64,000 nucleotides of DNA from Myxococcales bacterium. GTDB lineage: Bacteria; Myxococcota_A; Polyangia; Haliangiales; Haliangiaceae. Positions within the stretch are counted from its first letter, which is position 1. The number at the start of each line of letters is the position of its first letter. Below are positions 1 to 9,400 of the stretch, piece by piece. The notes under the pieces are model-generated. The model was not told the DNA's origin. It did not search any database and saw nothing but the letters and a program-made list of their open reading frames with translations. The position numbers and the translations under genes were made by a program. The stretch is taken from assembly GCA_016706545.1 (NCBI GenBank), contig JADJJK010000043.1, positions 1-64,000 on the forward strand, written 5' to 3'.

Positions 1-95
1 ACCACGCACGGTAGTGGGGGTCACCCATGGTGGGTCAGGCTCGTCGTCGGCGGTCTGCGTGCAGGATGCGCAGGATCATGAGAGCCCGCTGCCAG
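1..95. repeat. Tail of a dispersed repeat (third copy of the 14.2-15.1 kb family)
   Basis: Bases 34-83 closely match 15040-15095. Both share the words CGGTCTGCGTGCA and GGATCATGAGAGC in the same order and spacing. The preceding 30 bases (GCACGG...GTGGG...) resemble the degenerate GCACGGTGG tandem units of the later copy. On the minus strand the repeat lies just after the stop codon of the flavoprotein gene, as the other copy lies just after the stop of the beta-helix lipoprotein gene. The rest of this copy is outside the window. Confidence 0.6.
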
Positions 96-105
96 GTCGC
101 GCGGG

Positions 106-2573
106 TCAGGCCTTGATCTGCGCCATCTCCGGATCGTACATCGGCCGCAGCGACAGCCGGCACGGCCACCGCTTGTCGGCAATCTCGACCTCCCAGGTGC
201 CGTCGTCGAGATAGGCCTGGGTGATCGGCTGGTCATCCTCGATCATGGCCAGGCCCACGGCGCCGCCCAGCGTGTGGCCATAGGACGCGGCGCGCACGTA
301 GCCCTTGGCCACGCCGTTGCGCCGCACGATCTCGGCGTGGAACATCAGCGGCTCCGGATCGGTCACCAGCACCTGCACCAGGCGCTTCTTGAGCGGCCCG
401 GCTGCCTTCTGCGCGAGCACCGCCTCCTTGCCGATGAAGCCGCCGGGCTTCTTGAGATCCACCGCGAAGCCAAGGCCCGCCTCGAGCACGGTGTCGGTGT
501 TGTCGATGTCGTGCCCGTAGTCGCGGTAGCCCTTCTCCATCCGCAGGCTGGCCAGCGCCTTGAGGCCCGCGTGGACCAGCCCGACCTGCTCGCCGGCCTC
601 GGCGATGCGATCGTAGACATGCACCGCTTGCTCGGTGGGGATGTACAGCTCGTAGCCCAGCTCGCCCAGGTAGGTGATGCGGATGCACAGGACGCGCGCA
701 AAGCCCAGGTCCAGCTCGCGCGCGGCGCGATAGGGGAAGGCCTGGTTGCTCAGGTCCGCGCTGGTCAGGCGCTGCAGCAGCTCGCGTGAGCGCGGGCCCT
801 GCACGTTGAGCTGGGCGTAGGCGGAGGTCATGTCCGCCACGAAGGCGTGCGCGTCGCCGAAGTGTCGCTTCATCAGCGTGGCCACGTGGCGATGGGTGTG
901 TCCGAAGACACCACCCAGAAGCGCTCGTCGTCGAGCTTGGTGACGGTGAGGTCGGCCTGCAGGTTGCCCGCGGGGTCCAGCCACTGCGTGTACGTGACCC
1001 TGCCCGGCGGCGCCGTCGACGTCGTTGGCGGACAGCGGCCGCAGCCGCCCGGCGTCGCGGCCCTGACCAGGAACTTGGACATGAACGACATGTCCATGGC
1101 GATGACGCCGGTGCGCGCGGCGCGGTGCTCGCGCTCCCACTGCGCAAACCAGCTCGGGCGGCCCCAGGTCAGCGGGCCTGGATCCGGCTCCTGTCCCGGC
1201 CCGGCGTACCAGTCCGCTCCCTCCCACCCGCTGACATCGCGAAAATACGCGCCGTGCGCGGCTAGCCGGTCATGCAGCGCGGAGCGCTTGGCGCCGCGCG
1301 CCGTCTGCATCGCGCGCGTCGGGTAGTGGCACTGGTAGACCATGCCCAGCGACTCCACCGTGCGCGTGCGCCGGTACTCCGGCGTGGTCTGGTACGGCTG
1401 CAGCCGATCGATGTGCATGCCGGTGACGTCGACGTCTGGGCTGCCGTGCAAGATCCAGTGCGCCATCACGCGACCCAGGCCGCCGCCGGTGAGGATGCCG
1501 ATGGAGTTGAGCCCGGCGGCGACGAAGTAGTTCTTGCACTCTGGCGCCTCGCCGACGACCGGCCGCAGGTCCGGGGTGAAGCTCTCAGGGCCGCAGAAGA
1601 ACTTCTTGATGCCCACCGAGCTGGAGATGGGGATGCGGCTCATCGCCTTCTCGACATATGGGCCCATGCGGTCCCAATCCGGTGGGATCTCGCCGAACGA
1701 GAAGTCCTGAGGGATGCCGTCCACCCGCCAGGGCGCGCACACCGGCTCGAACAGTCCGATCATCAGGCCGCCCACCTCCTCGCGGAAGTAGCCATACGAC
1801 GCGGGGTCCTCCAGCACCGGCCAGGAGCGATCCAGGCCGGGGATCTTCTCCGTGATGAGGTAGTAGTGCTCGGCGGCCTGCAGCGGGATGGTGACGCCGG
1901 TGGCGGCGCCGAGCTGCCGCGCCCACATGCCGGCGCAGTTGACCACGACCTCGGCCTCGATGTCGCCGTACGCTGTGCGCACGCCGCACACCGCGCCGCC
2001 GCGGGTGAGCACGCGCTCGACCGCCACGCCCTCGAGGATGGTGGCGCCCGCGAGCCGCGCGCCAATGGCGAGCGCGCGCGTGGTGTCCACCGGATCGGTG
2101 CGGCCGTCCTCCTTGACGTAGAAGCCGGCGAGGAGGTCGTCGGTGCGGGCCAACGGGAACAGCTCGCCGACCTGTCGCGGCGAGAGCTCCTGCACGTCGA
2201 TCCCGCAGTGACGGTTGAAGGCGGAGACCCGCCGGTACTCCTCGAGCCGGTCGCGATCGGCCGCGACCTCGATGAAGCCGACCGGGCGAAACCCGGTGGC
2301 CTGCCCCGTCTCTTGCTCCAGCCGGCGATACAGGTCGCGCGTGTACTTGCGCAGCTCCGTCGAGGTCTCCGAGGTGGAGCCGAACGTCACCATCAAGCCG
2401 GCGGCGTGCCAGGTGGTACCCGAGGTGATGCGATCGCGCTCGAGCAGGAGCACGTCCTTCTCGCCCATGTGGGCCAGGTGATACGCCACCGAGCAACCGA
2501 TGATGCCGCCGCCGATGACGACGACGCGCGCGCGCTGGGGCAGGGCAGGGACAGACGGAGGTGCCTCGGACAT
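106..2573 (-). CDS. Dimethylglycine/sarcosine dehydrogenase-type FAD protein with GcvT-like C-terminus, frameshifted
   Basis: The product belongs to the family of two-domain flavoenzymes that oxidise N-methyl groups of glycine derivatives and pass the one-carbon unit to folate. The N-terminal DAO domain shows the dinucleotide motif VVIGGGIIGCSVAYHL and the WHAAGL motif, whose His carries covalent FAD in dimethylglycine dehydrogenase. The C-terminal half (for example LGYELYIPTEQA and GYRDYGHDI) is an aminomethyltransferase (GcvT-like) domain. The start at 2573 (MSEAPPSVPALPQR) is preferred over an in-frame ATG at 2627. The reading frame changes near 1075, near 1000 and near 905. At the last site one base is missing before the codons for HRHVATLMKRHFG. 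With repair the protein would be about 820 residues, normal for the family. The conserved residues on both sides argue for assembly indels or a very recent lesion. The exact substrate cannot be decided. Confidence 0.85.
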
Positions 2574-2692
2574 CTGCGGGCCAGGATACCTGGAGCATCG
2601 GTGGGCGGGGGCCGGCCCGGGCCGCAATGCGCGAGCGAATGCAGCCCACGAGGGACCTGGCGCGGTGCAGCAGTTCGCGCTGGCGCGATGAG

Positions 2693-2744
2693 CCCGACGA
2701 GCGCGACGAGCGCGACGAGCGCGACGAGGCCGACGAGCGCGACG
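2693..2744. repeat. Short tandem repeat GCGCGACGA
   Basis: About five near-perfect 9-10 bp units with the core GCGACGAGC lie in the intergenic region between the divergent flavoprotein and Pro-rich lipoprotein genes. No promoter was recognised in it. Confidence 0.5.
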
Positions 2745-2886
2745 TGAGGCCGGCTACAGCGCCGGCGCCGCGCTGATCCCGTCGATCCGGACCGCGGCGC
2801 GCGTCGTACCGGTCTGGCGCGCGATGATCGCGACGGCCTCGAGGCCTCACGGCGCCGCGCGCTCTATCCTCACGAAAGGCAGTCCT

Positions 2887-4637
2887 ATGTGGAGACGTTC
2901 TGGACTTGGCGCCGCGGCCGTGGCCGCAGCGCTGGCAACGGCGGCGGCGTGTACGAGCGCGCCAGAGCACCCGACCAGCGCGGTGCAGCTAGCGGTGGAG
3001 GCGGCGGACACGCCGCTCGACCAGGCGAGGGCCCTGGTGACCTGGGTGTGCGAGGAGAACGCGCCCAAGCGCACGGAGGGCACCGAGACGCGCGACGTGC
3101 CCGCCGGTACCTGGCCCGACTCGGGTGTCACCAAGATCACGTACAAGATGGTCGTGATGCCAGTGCTCGAGTACCGCGCCAAGCCGGCCGGCTCGACCTG
3201 CACGGGGCGCGAGGCGAGGGTGACTCGCTGGGAGGTCGCGATCGTGGCCACCGCCTACGACGCGCAGAACAAGATGGTGATGGCCGCGGTACACGGCATC
3301 CCGATCACGGGCGGCAAGGTGGAGCGCCCGCTGGCGCTGTGGGCCACCGTCGGTGGCGAGACCTTCGCAGTGTACCAGGGCGAGAGCGCGGAGCGCGACG
3401 CATGGCTGCTCAAGAGCGCGCAGACGATGGTGGAGGTGATAAACAAGGTGTCCGCGGGGCCAGCTCCCGCGCCGTGCGGCGAGGAGGACGAGACCTGCGA
3501 GGCGCCACCGCCCGCGGTGCCCGACGAGCCGATGCCGCCGCCAGTCCCCGGCGAGGAGCCGCTGCCGCCGATGCCGCCGGCGCCCGAGGAGCCCACGCCG
3601 CTGCCCGAGGAGCCCACGCCGCTGCCGCCGATGGAGAGCCCGGCCGAGCCGCTGCCCGCGGAGCCCACGCCGCTGCCCGCGGAGCCCACGCCGCTGCCGC
3701 CGATGGAGAGCCCGGCCGAGCCGATGCCCGAGGAGCCCACGCCGCCGCGCCCGAGGAGCCCACGCCGCTGCCGCCGATGGAGAGCCCGGCCGCGCCGCTG
3801 CCCGCGCCGCTGGCCGATCCGAGCTCACCGTCTACCGTCGCCGGGCTCACCGTCGCCGGGCTCACTGTCGCAGAGTCCTACGTGTTCCTCGCGCCGCCGC
3901 TGTGCAAGGAAGAAGAAGATGCGCTGACCTTGGCCACCATCAACTACGCCCTGATCGTGATAAACGGCAAGGCGCAGGACTCAGATCTGGTCTGGCTCGC
4001 CGCGTACGCGCTCTATCACTACACGTGCTTGAACGGCCCGCAGCAGGTCTACCAGTTGCTCAAGGTGATCTTGCCCGCGGTCAACCTGGCGCTGCCGCGT
4101 CCGCCGATCGCCGGTGGCAACCCGATCGCTCCGCTGCGACCGCCGCCGCCGATTCCGCCCAAGGCACCTGCGCCGCTACCCAACCCCAATCCGGCGCCCG
4201 CGCCGGAGGTTGCGCCAGCGCCGCGACAGGTGCTGACCGTGCCGGCCTCTCCGCTGGATCTGTCCATCGCCCGCGCGCACCAAAACATCCTGACCGCCCC
4301 GGGCCTCAACAATGCGGTGCGCAAGATGTCGCTGTGCAACGCCACCGGCGCGATCAACCGCTCCGTGGACCTGCTGTTCACCGTGCAGTGCAGCAACTTC
4401 TTCAACCCGCCCCCTGCCGGCTTCGAGGAGGTCATCACCGTGACCCCCACCCTCGCAGCGAAGGGACAGGCCGGAGACTGCGTGGCGCTGTTCGAGCAGA
4501 TCGAGCCGCGCTTCGCTTCGCCGCCAAACCAGAACTGCATCGTCACGCGCGTGGCGATGCAGACCCCGCTGGCGGTGAACCTGTACAAGATCACGCGCGC
4601 CGGCGACACCTTCACGCTGGCGCACGCCGCGAACTGA
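2887..4637 (+). CDS. Proline-rich lipoprotein, frameshifted
   Basis: The start at 2887 is preceded by AAAGG at a good distance and opens a lipoprotein signal peptide with lipobox LATAAAC, so the protein is probably anchored in the outer membrane. A globular part of about 180 residues follows. Next comes a low-complexity stretch of repeated EEPTPLPPMESPAEP units, and then a C-terminal domain with several Cys (for example KMSLCNATG and NQNCIVTRV). The frame changes inside the proline repeat near 3750. Upstream of that point the frame of the start codon is coding; downstream the +2 frame is coding, up to the stop at 4637. The total of 1751 bp is not a multiple of three. Slippage or mis-assembly in the repeat would explain it. 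No known domain was recognised. The next gene converges on it from the other strand. Confidence 0.7.
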
Positions 4638-4662
4638 GCTGCCGGGCGCTCCGCGGCGAGGG

Positions 4663-5496
4663 TCAGATCCAGAGGTCGTCGAGCGCGGCGTCTTCGCTGG
4701 ACCTGCTGTCGCGCGGGCCGTCGTGGTCGTCGTGCCCGATGGGCCCGTCGGCGCGCGTGGCCTGCGCGCGCGGCGGCCTGGCCGTCGTCGCCGATGCGAG
4801 GCCGGCTCCTGGCGCTGCGGTCAGCTCTGGCAGCTTGCACAGCGGGCAGCCATGCGGCGCATGCGGCGTATCGCGGCGGTGCAGATCCAGCACGGCGCGC
4901 GAGATCTCGGCCAGCTCGCGGCGCACCTCGCGCCGCGCCCCGGCCACGCGCGGGATGTGCAGGTGGTCGTACGCGGTGGTCTGATGCCGCATCCACGCGA
5001 TGGTGGCGGCCTCGGCGCGCTGCTGCACCGGGATGCGCTCGGTGCGCGCGACGGTGCCGCTGCCAACCGGGGTCGCATGAACGGCGATCTTCTGCGCCAT
5101 CGCCTGGCCGAGCGTCTCCCAGCGCGGCGCAAAGCGCAGGAACGCGCGCACCGCCTCCTCGAAGGTGACCACGTACTGAGCCTGGGCGCGCTCGCGCCGC
5201 TGCACGTCCGCGGCGCGCTTCTTTGCATAGCCCTCGGTGGCGCGCTCTTGGTCCAGCGCCGCGCGCGCGGCCTCGATGTTGAGCCGAGGCGCCCACAGGC
5301 CCCTGGAGAAGGCCTTGCGGCCGCGCTTCTCGATCACCGCCCACCACGGCCCTGCTGCCTTGACCCGGCGCGTGAGGCCCGCGTCGCCTGGCGGCAGGCA
5401 GGCCCAGCCGTCCGGCGGCCGCAGGCGGCGGCCATCTGGCGCCTGGAAGACGTTGGGATCGGCGGTGGGTGCCAGGGTCAGGCCTTCGTCGCTCAT
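4663..5496 (-). CDS. DUF2293 domain-containing protein
   Basis: This 277-residue soluble protein carries the pattern of the DUF2293 family in its middle: an acidic helix FEEAVRAFLRFAPRWETLG followed by AEAATIAWMRHQTTAYDHL. The N-terminus contains a basic, Trp-containing segment (WWAVIEKRGRKAFSRG). The tail has a CPLC pair and a polar, His/Asp-rich end. The function of the family is not established. It converges on the Pro-rich lipoprotein gene with only 25 bp between the stops, and no clear terminator was seen there. The call rests on pattern memory of the family and is moderately secure. Confidence 0.65.
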   Translation of the reverse strand: MSDEGLTLAPTADPNVFQAPDGRRLRPPDGWACLPPGDAGLTRRVKAAGPWWAVIEKRGRKAFSRGLWAPRLNIEAARAALDQERATEGYAKKRAADVQRRERAQAQYVVTFEEAVRAFLRFAPRWETLGQAMAQKIAVHATPVGSGTVARTERIPVQQRAEAATIAWMRHQTTAYDHLHIPRVAGARREVRRELAEISRAVLDLHRRDTPHAPHGCPLCKLPELTAAPGAGLASATTARPPRAQATRADGPIGHDDHDGPRDSRSSEDAALDDLWI

Positions 5497-5776
5497 CGTG
5501 CCGGGCCACGTTGCCGAAAGGGACCCTCTCCCACAAGGGGCAGCGCCTCGTGCCTGCCGTGCGAGATCGGCTCGGGGGACCTCCCTCGCTGCGGCGGCGT
5601 CTTGCTCGGCGTGATGCGCCAGGTCGCCGCACGGTAGGCCAGCGGTCCATGGCTGGACGTTGCTAGGCGAGATGCCACCACCTTCGCCCGCTGGGCCTTA
5701 CGGATCTCGAGGGGTTGCGAGCTTTCGTCACGATGATGGTCACGAAACGGCGGGAAGGCCGCACGTGGGGGCAGAC

Positions 5777-6415
5777 ATGCAAGGGTACGCTCCGGCCAGC
5801 ACGACACCTGCGGCGCCCAACGGTCCTGGTGGGCCCAGCTCGCCAGGTGCGGCTGGCACGCCCGGCGCGCGTGGCACGCCGGGCACCGATGTCGCCGAGG
5901 AGATCTCCTTGCTCATGCAGCAGGGAGAGCACGGCGAAGCGCTCACCGCCTGCTGTCGGGCGTACGGCGCGGTGCTGGGCCGGCTGTGCATGGCCTTGCT
6001 CGGCTCGCAGGCAGACGCCGACGAGGCGACGCAGGAGACGCTCTTGCGCGCGCATCGCGCGATGGGGAGCTATCGCGGCGAGGGTTCGATCAAGGCGTGG
6101 CTGTGCGGCATCGCGCGCCACGTCTGCGCTCACATCCTGGAGACGCGCCGCAAGAGCCGCGAGCTCGCCGAGCTGGTGGTCGTGCCGGCGCACGACGCGG
6201 CGCGCTTCGCCGACCTGCAGCGCCTGCGCTCGCTGCGCCTCGCGCTGCAGCAGCTACGGCCCAGTGAGCGCGATGTGCTGGTGCTCCGCTTCGTCGCGGA
6301 GCTGAGCCATCGCGAGATCGCCACCGCGTGCAACCTCGACGAACCCACCGCGCGCAAGCGCACCAGCCGCGCACTGGCCCACCTGCGCTCCATCCTTCCC
6401 GGAGACGCTCCATGA
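5777..6415 (+). CDS. ECF-type RNA polymerase sigma factor
   Basis: Residues from about 40 onward carry sigma-70 region 2 (YGAVLGRLCMALLGSQADADEATQE, here without a strong -10 aromatic cluster; RGEGSIKAWLCGIARHV). They also carry region 4 (LRPSERDVLVLRF, then ELSHREIATACNLDEPTARK as helix-turn-helix). The start at 5777 is preceded by GTGGGGGCAG; an upstream in-frame start at 5660 would add 39 residues that look non-coding. The first 40 residues are Gly/Pro-rich. The stop overlaps the start of the next gene in an ATGA arrangement, which couples translation to a membrane protein with an anti-sigma-like zinc motif. This supports control by that partner. Confidence 0.88.
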   Translation: MQGYAPASTTPAAPNGPGGPSSPGAAGTPGARGTPGTDVAEEISLLMQQGEHGEALTACCRAYGAVLGRLCMALLGSQADADEATQETLLRAHRAMGSYRGEGSIKAWLCGIARHVCAHILETRRKSRELAELVVVPAHDAARFADLQRLRSLRLALQQLRPSERDVLVLRFVAELSHREIATACNLDEPTARKRTSRALAHLRSILPGDAP

Positions 6416-9400
6416 CCCAGCTCTTGTCCCCCGCGTGCCAGGCCGTGCATGACGATCTCTCCGCGCTCGTCGCCGGACAGCTCGAGGCGATGGCCCTTCA
6501 CGGCGAGCACCTGGCGAGCTGCGACGACTGCCGAGATGCGCGTCACGAGGCGACCCAGCTCGCGGCGCTCGTGGCCCGCGCTGGCGATGATCACGTCGCG
6601 CCACCTGACCTCGTGGAGCAGGTGATGGCGAGGCTCGCGCTGGCGCCGCCGCAGCGGACCGTCGCTGAGCCCTCGGCGGCTGCGCCGGCGGCCGCGGCCC
6701 CGGCGCCCGCCGCCGCCGCAGCAAAGCCCGCGCTGGCGGCGCTGCACGTCGTGGCCCCGCCGCGCCCGGCGCCGCAGCGTCACGGCCGGTCTCGCCCGTG
6801 GCGCGCGCTGGCAGCGACCGCGGCGCTGGCCGCTGCCGGGGCCGGCCTGTACGCGGCGTCCGGCGGCGGCGCGCTCCCCTCCGACGGCAGCGTCAGCGGT
6901 GGGCGGGCGCTGGCCGCCGGCGAGCTCGGCACGATCAAGACGATCGACCGCGCGTCGCGAGATCACGTCGGCGGGCTGGAGCTACGGGATGGCAGCGGCG
7001 GCGACGCCAGCCGCTGGCGGCTGGTGCGCGCCGGCGAGCCGCTGGTCGCCGGCGCGGAGCTGCGCACGGACGACGCCACGCGCGTGTTGCTTGCGCTCGC
7101 GGATGGCTCGCGGGTGACGCTCGATCACCGCACGCAGGTGCGGTTTCCGGCCGGCGAGGCCAGGCAGCTTCGCTTGACCGCCGGCCGCCTGGTGGCGGAC
7201 CTCGCCGATGGCGCCGATGGGCGCGCTGGCGTGCGCACGGTGATCGAGGCGCCCGGGGGCCGGGTCGAGGCCAGCGGCGCGCGCTTCGCGCTGGTGGCAG
7301 ATGGCCAGCTCGCCGTGGTGCAGGTGGTCCGCGGCGAGCTCGCGCTGGGCAGCCCGGCAGGGACCGCCGGGGTCGTGCATGCAGGCGAGGAGGGCGTGGT
7401 GGATGGCGGCGCGCTCGCGGTCACCGCGGCGCCTGGGCTGGGGCGTGAGCTCGAGTGGTCCGAGCTTGGCCCCCGGAGCACCGGCAGCACGGAGGCCGGC
7501 GCTGGGCTTGGCGCCTTGCGCGCGTACAAGCCTGGCGAGACCCGCGACCGCGACTGGCAGCTCGCGCTGGCCAGCCACGACGTCAAGGTCCGCATCGTCG
7601 GACCGGTGGCTCGCACCGAGATCACCGAGACCTTCCGCAACGACTCCGAGCACACGCTCGAGGGCGTGTACCAGTTCCCGCTGCCCGCGGACGCGCAGAT
7701 CGACTCGCTCGCGCTCGACGTGGAGGGCGCGCCGGGCGGCTTCGAGCAGGGCGCCTTCGTGGACAAGCAGCGGGCGCAGAAGATCTGGAAGGGCGTGATC
7801 GACAAGGCGGCGCCTCGCAAGCAGGAGATCGCGCAGAGCGAGATCATCTGGGTGGAGGGCGCGTGGCGAGATCCGGCGCTCCTCGACTGGAAGCGCGGGG
7901 GGCGCTTCGAGCTGCGCGTCTTCCCCATCCCCGCCAAGGGCCGTCGAACCATCAAGCTCGCCTACACCCAGGTGGTCGCGCCGCGCGGCGCCTGGCGGCA
8001 ATACGTCTATCCGCTGCCGCACTCCGCGGACGGCTCGACGGTCGCGGATCAGTTCACGGTGGACCTCGAGGTGCGCGGCGCCCGGCCAGGTCAGCTCCGC
8101 GCCGCCGGCTACGACCTGGTGCCAGATCCGGCGCGCGCCGAGCTCCTGGCGCAGACCCTGGAGCAGCGCGGCTTTGTGCCGCGCGGGGACCTGGTGGTGA
8201 GCTATCGCGCCGAGGACGGGGACGCCGAGCTGCGGGCCTTCACCTACGCCGGCAACTTCGCGGTGGCGCCAGACGAGCGGCTCGCCGCCAAGCAGCACGT
8301 GGGCAACGACGAGCAGGTGCTCGCGGCGCAGCGCGCGGTGGCGGCAGATGGCCGCGCCACCGCGGTGCTCGCGCTCCGGCCGCGGCTGCCGCGCGCCGGC
8401 GTCGGCAAGCCGCGCGACTACATGATCGTCGTGGACGCAAGCCAGTCCATGGTGGGCGAGCGCTACGCGCGCGCCAGCCAGCTCGCGGCCCGGCTGGTGG
8501 AGCAGATGGATCGCCGAGATCGCTTCGCGGCGATGGTGTGTGATAGCGACTGCCGCGGCCTGGGCGCGCTGCGCTCACCGTCGGTGGCCGCCGCCGGCGA
8601 GCTCGGCCAGTGGCTCTTGGCCCAGCCGGTGGCTGGCGCCAGTGACCTGGTGGCGGCAGTGCGCGGCGCGGCGCAGGCGTTGCCGGTGGCCGCCGAGCGC
8701 GAGCGCTGGGTCCTCTTTCTGGGCGACGGCTTCGCGTCGACCGGCTTTCGTCGCGCCGGCGAGGTCGAGCAGGCCATCGCCGAGTCCATCGGCGGGGCGA
8801 CCCACGTCACCACCATCGGCATCGGCACCGACTCGGACGCCGCGCTCTTGTCAGCGGCGGCGCGCGGCGGCGGCGGCAGCTACCTGGCCTGGGTCCCCGG
8901 GCAGTCGGTCAAGGCCGCGGCCATCGCGGGCCTCGAGTCCACCTTCGGCCCGGTGCTGCGCGATGCAACCGTCACGCTCCCCGCGGGGCTCGCCGACGTC
9001 GCGCCGGCGGTGTTGCCCACGATCCGCAGCGGGCAGGAGGTGCTCATCGCCTCGCGGATCGAGCCCGGCGTCGAGCAGCTTCGCGGCGAGGTGATCCTCA
9101 GAGGCACGCTCGGCGGCCAGCCGTTCGAGCAGCGCTACCCGATCGAGCTCGTGGTCTCCCGCGCGGCCGGCAACGCGTTTGTCCCTCGGCTGTGGGCGCA
9201 GCTCGCCATCGAGCAGCTCGAGCAGCGCGGCGGCGGTGAGCAGCGCCCGCGCATCGTCGCGCTGTCGCAAGGCTACGGCGTGATGTCCAGGGAGACCTCG
9301 CTGCTGGTGCTGGAGTCCGCCGCGATGTTCGAGGCCTTCGGCGTGGACCGCACGGTGCCGGCCGCCAAGTGGACCGGCCAGGAGGCGCTCGACGAGATCG

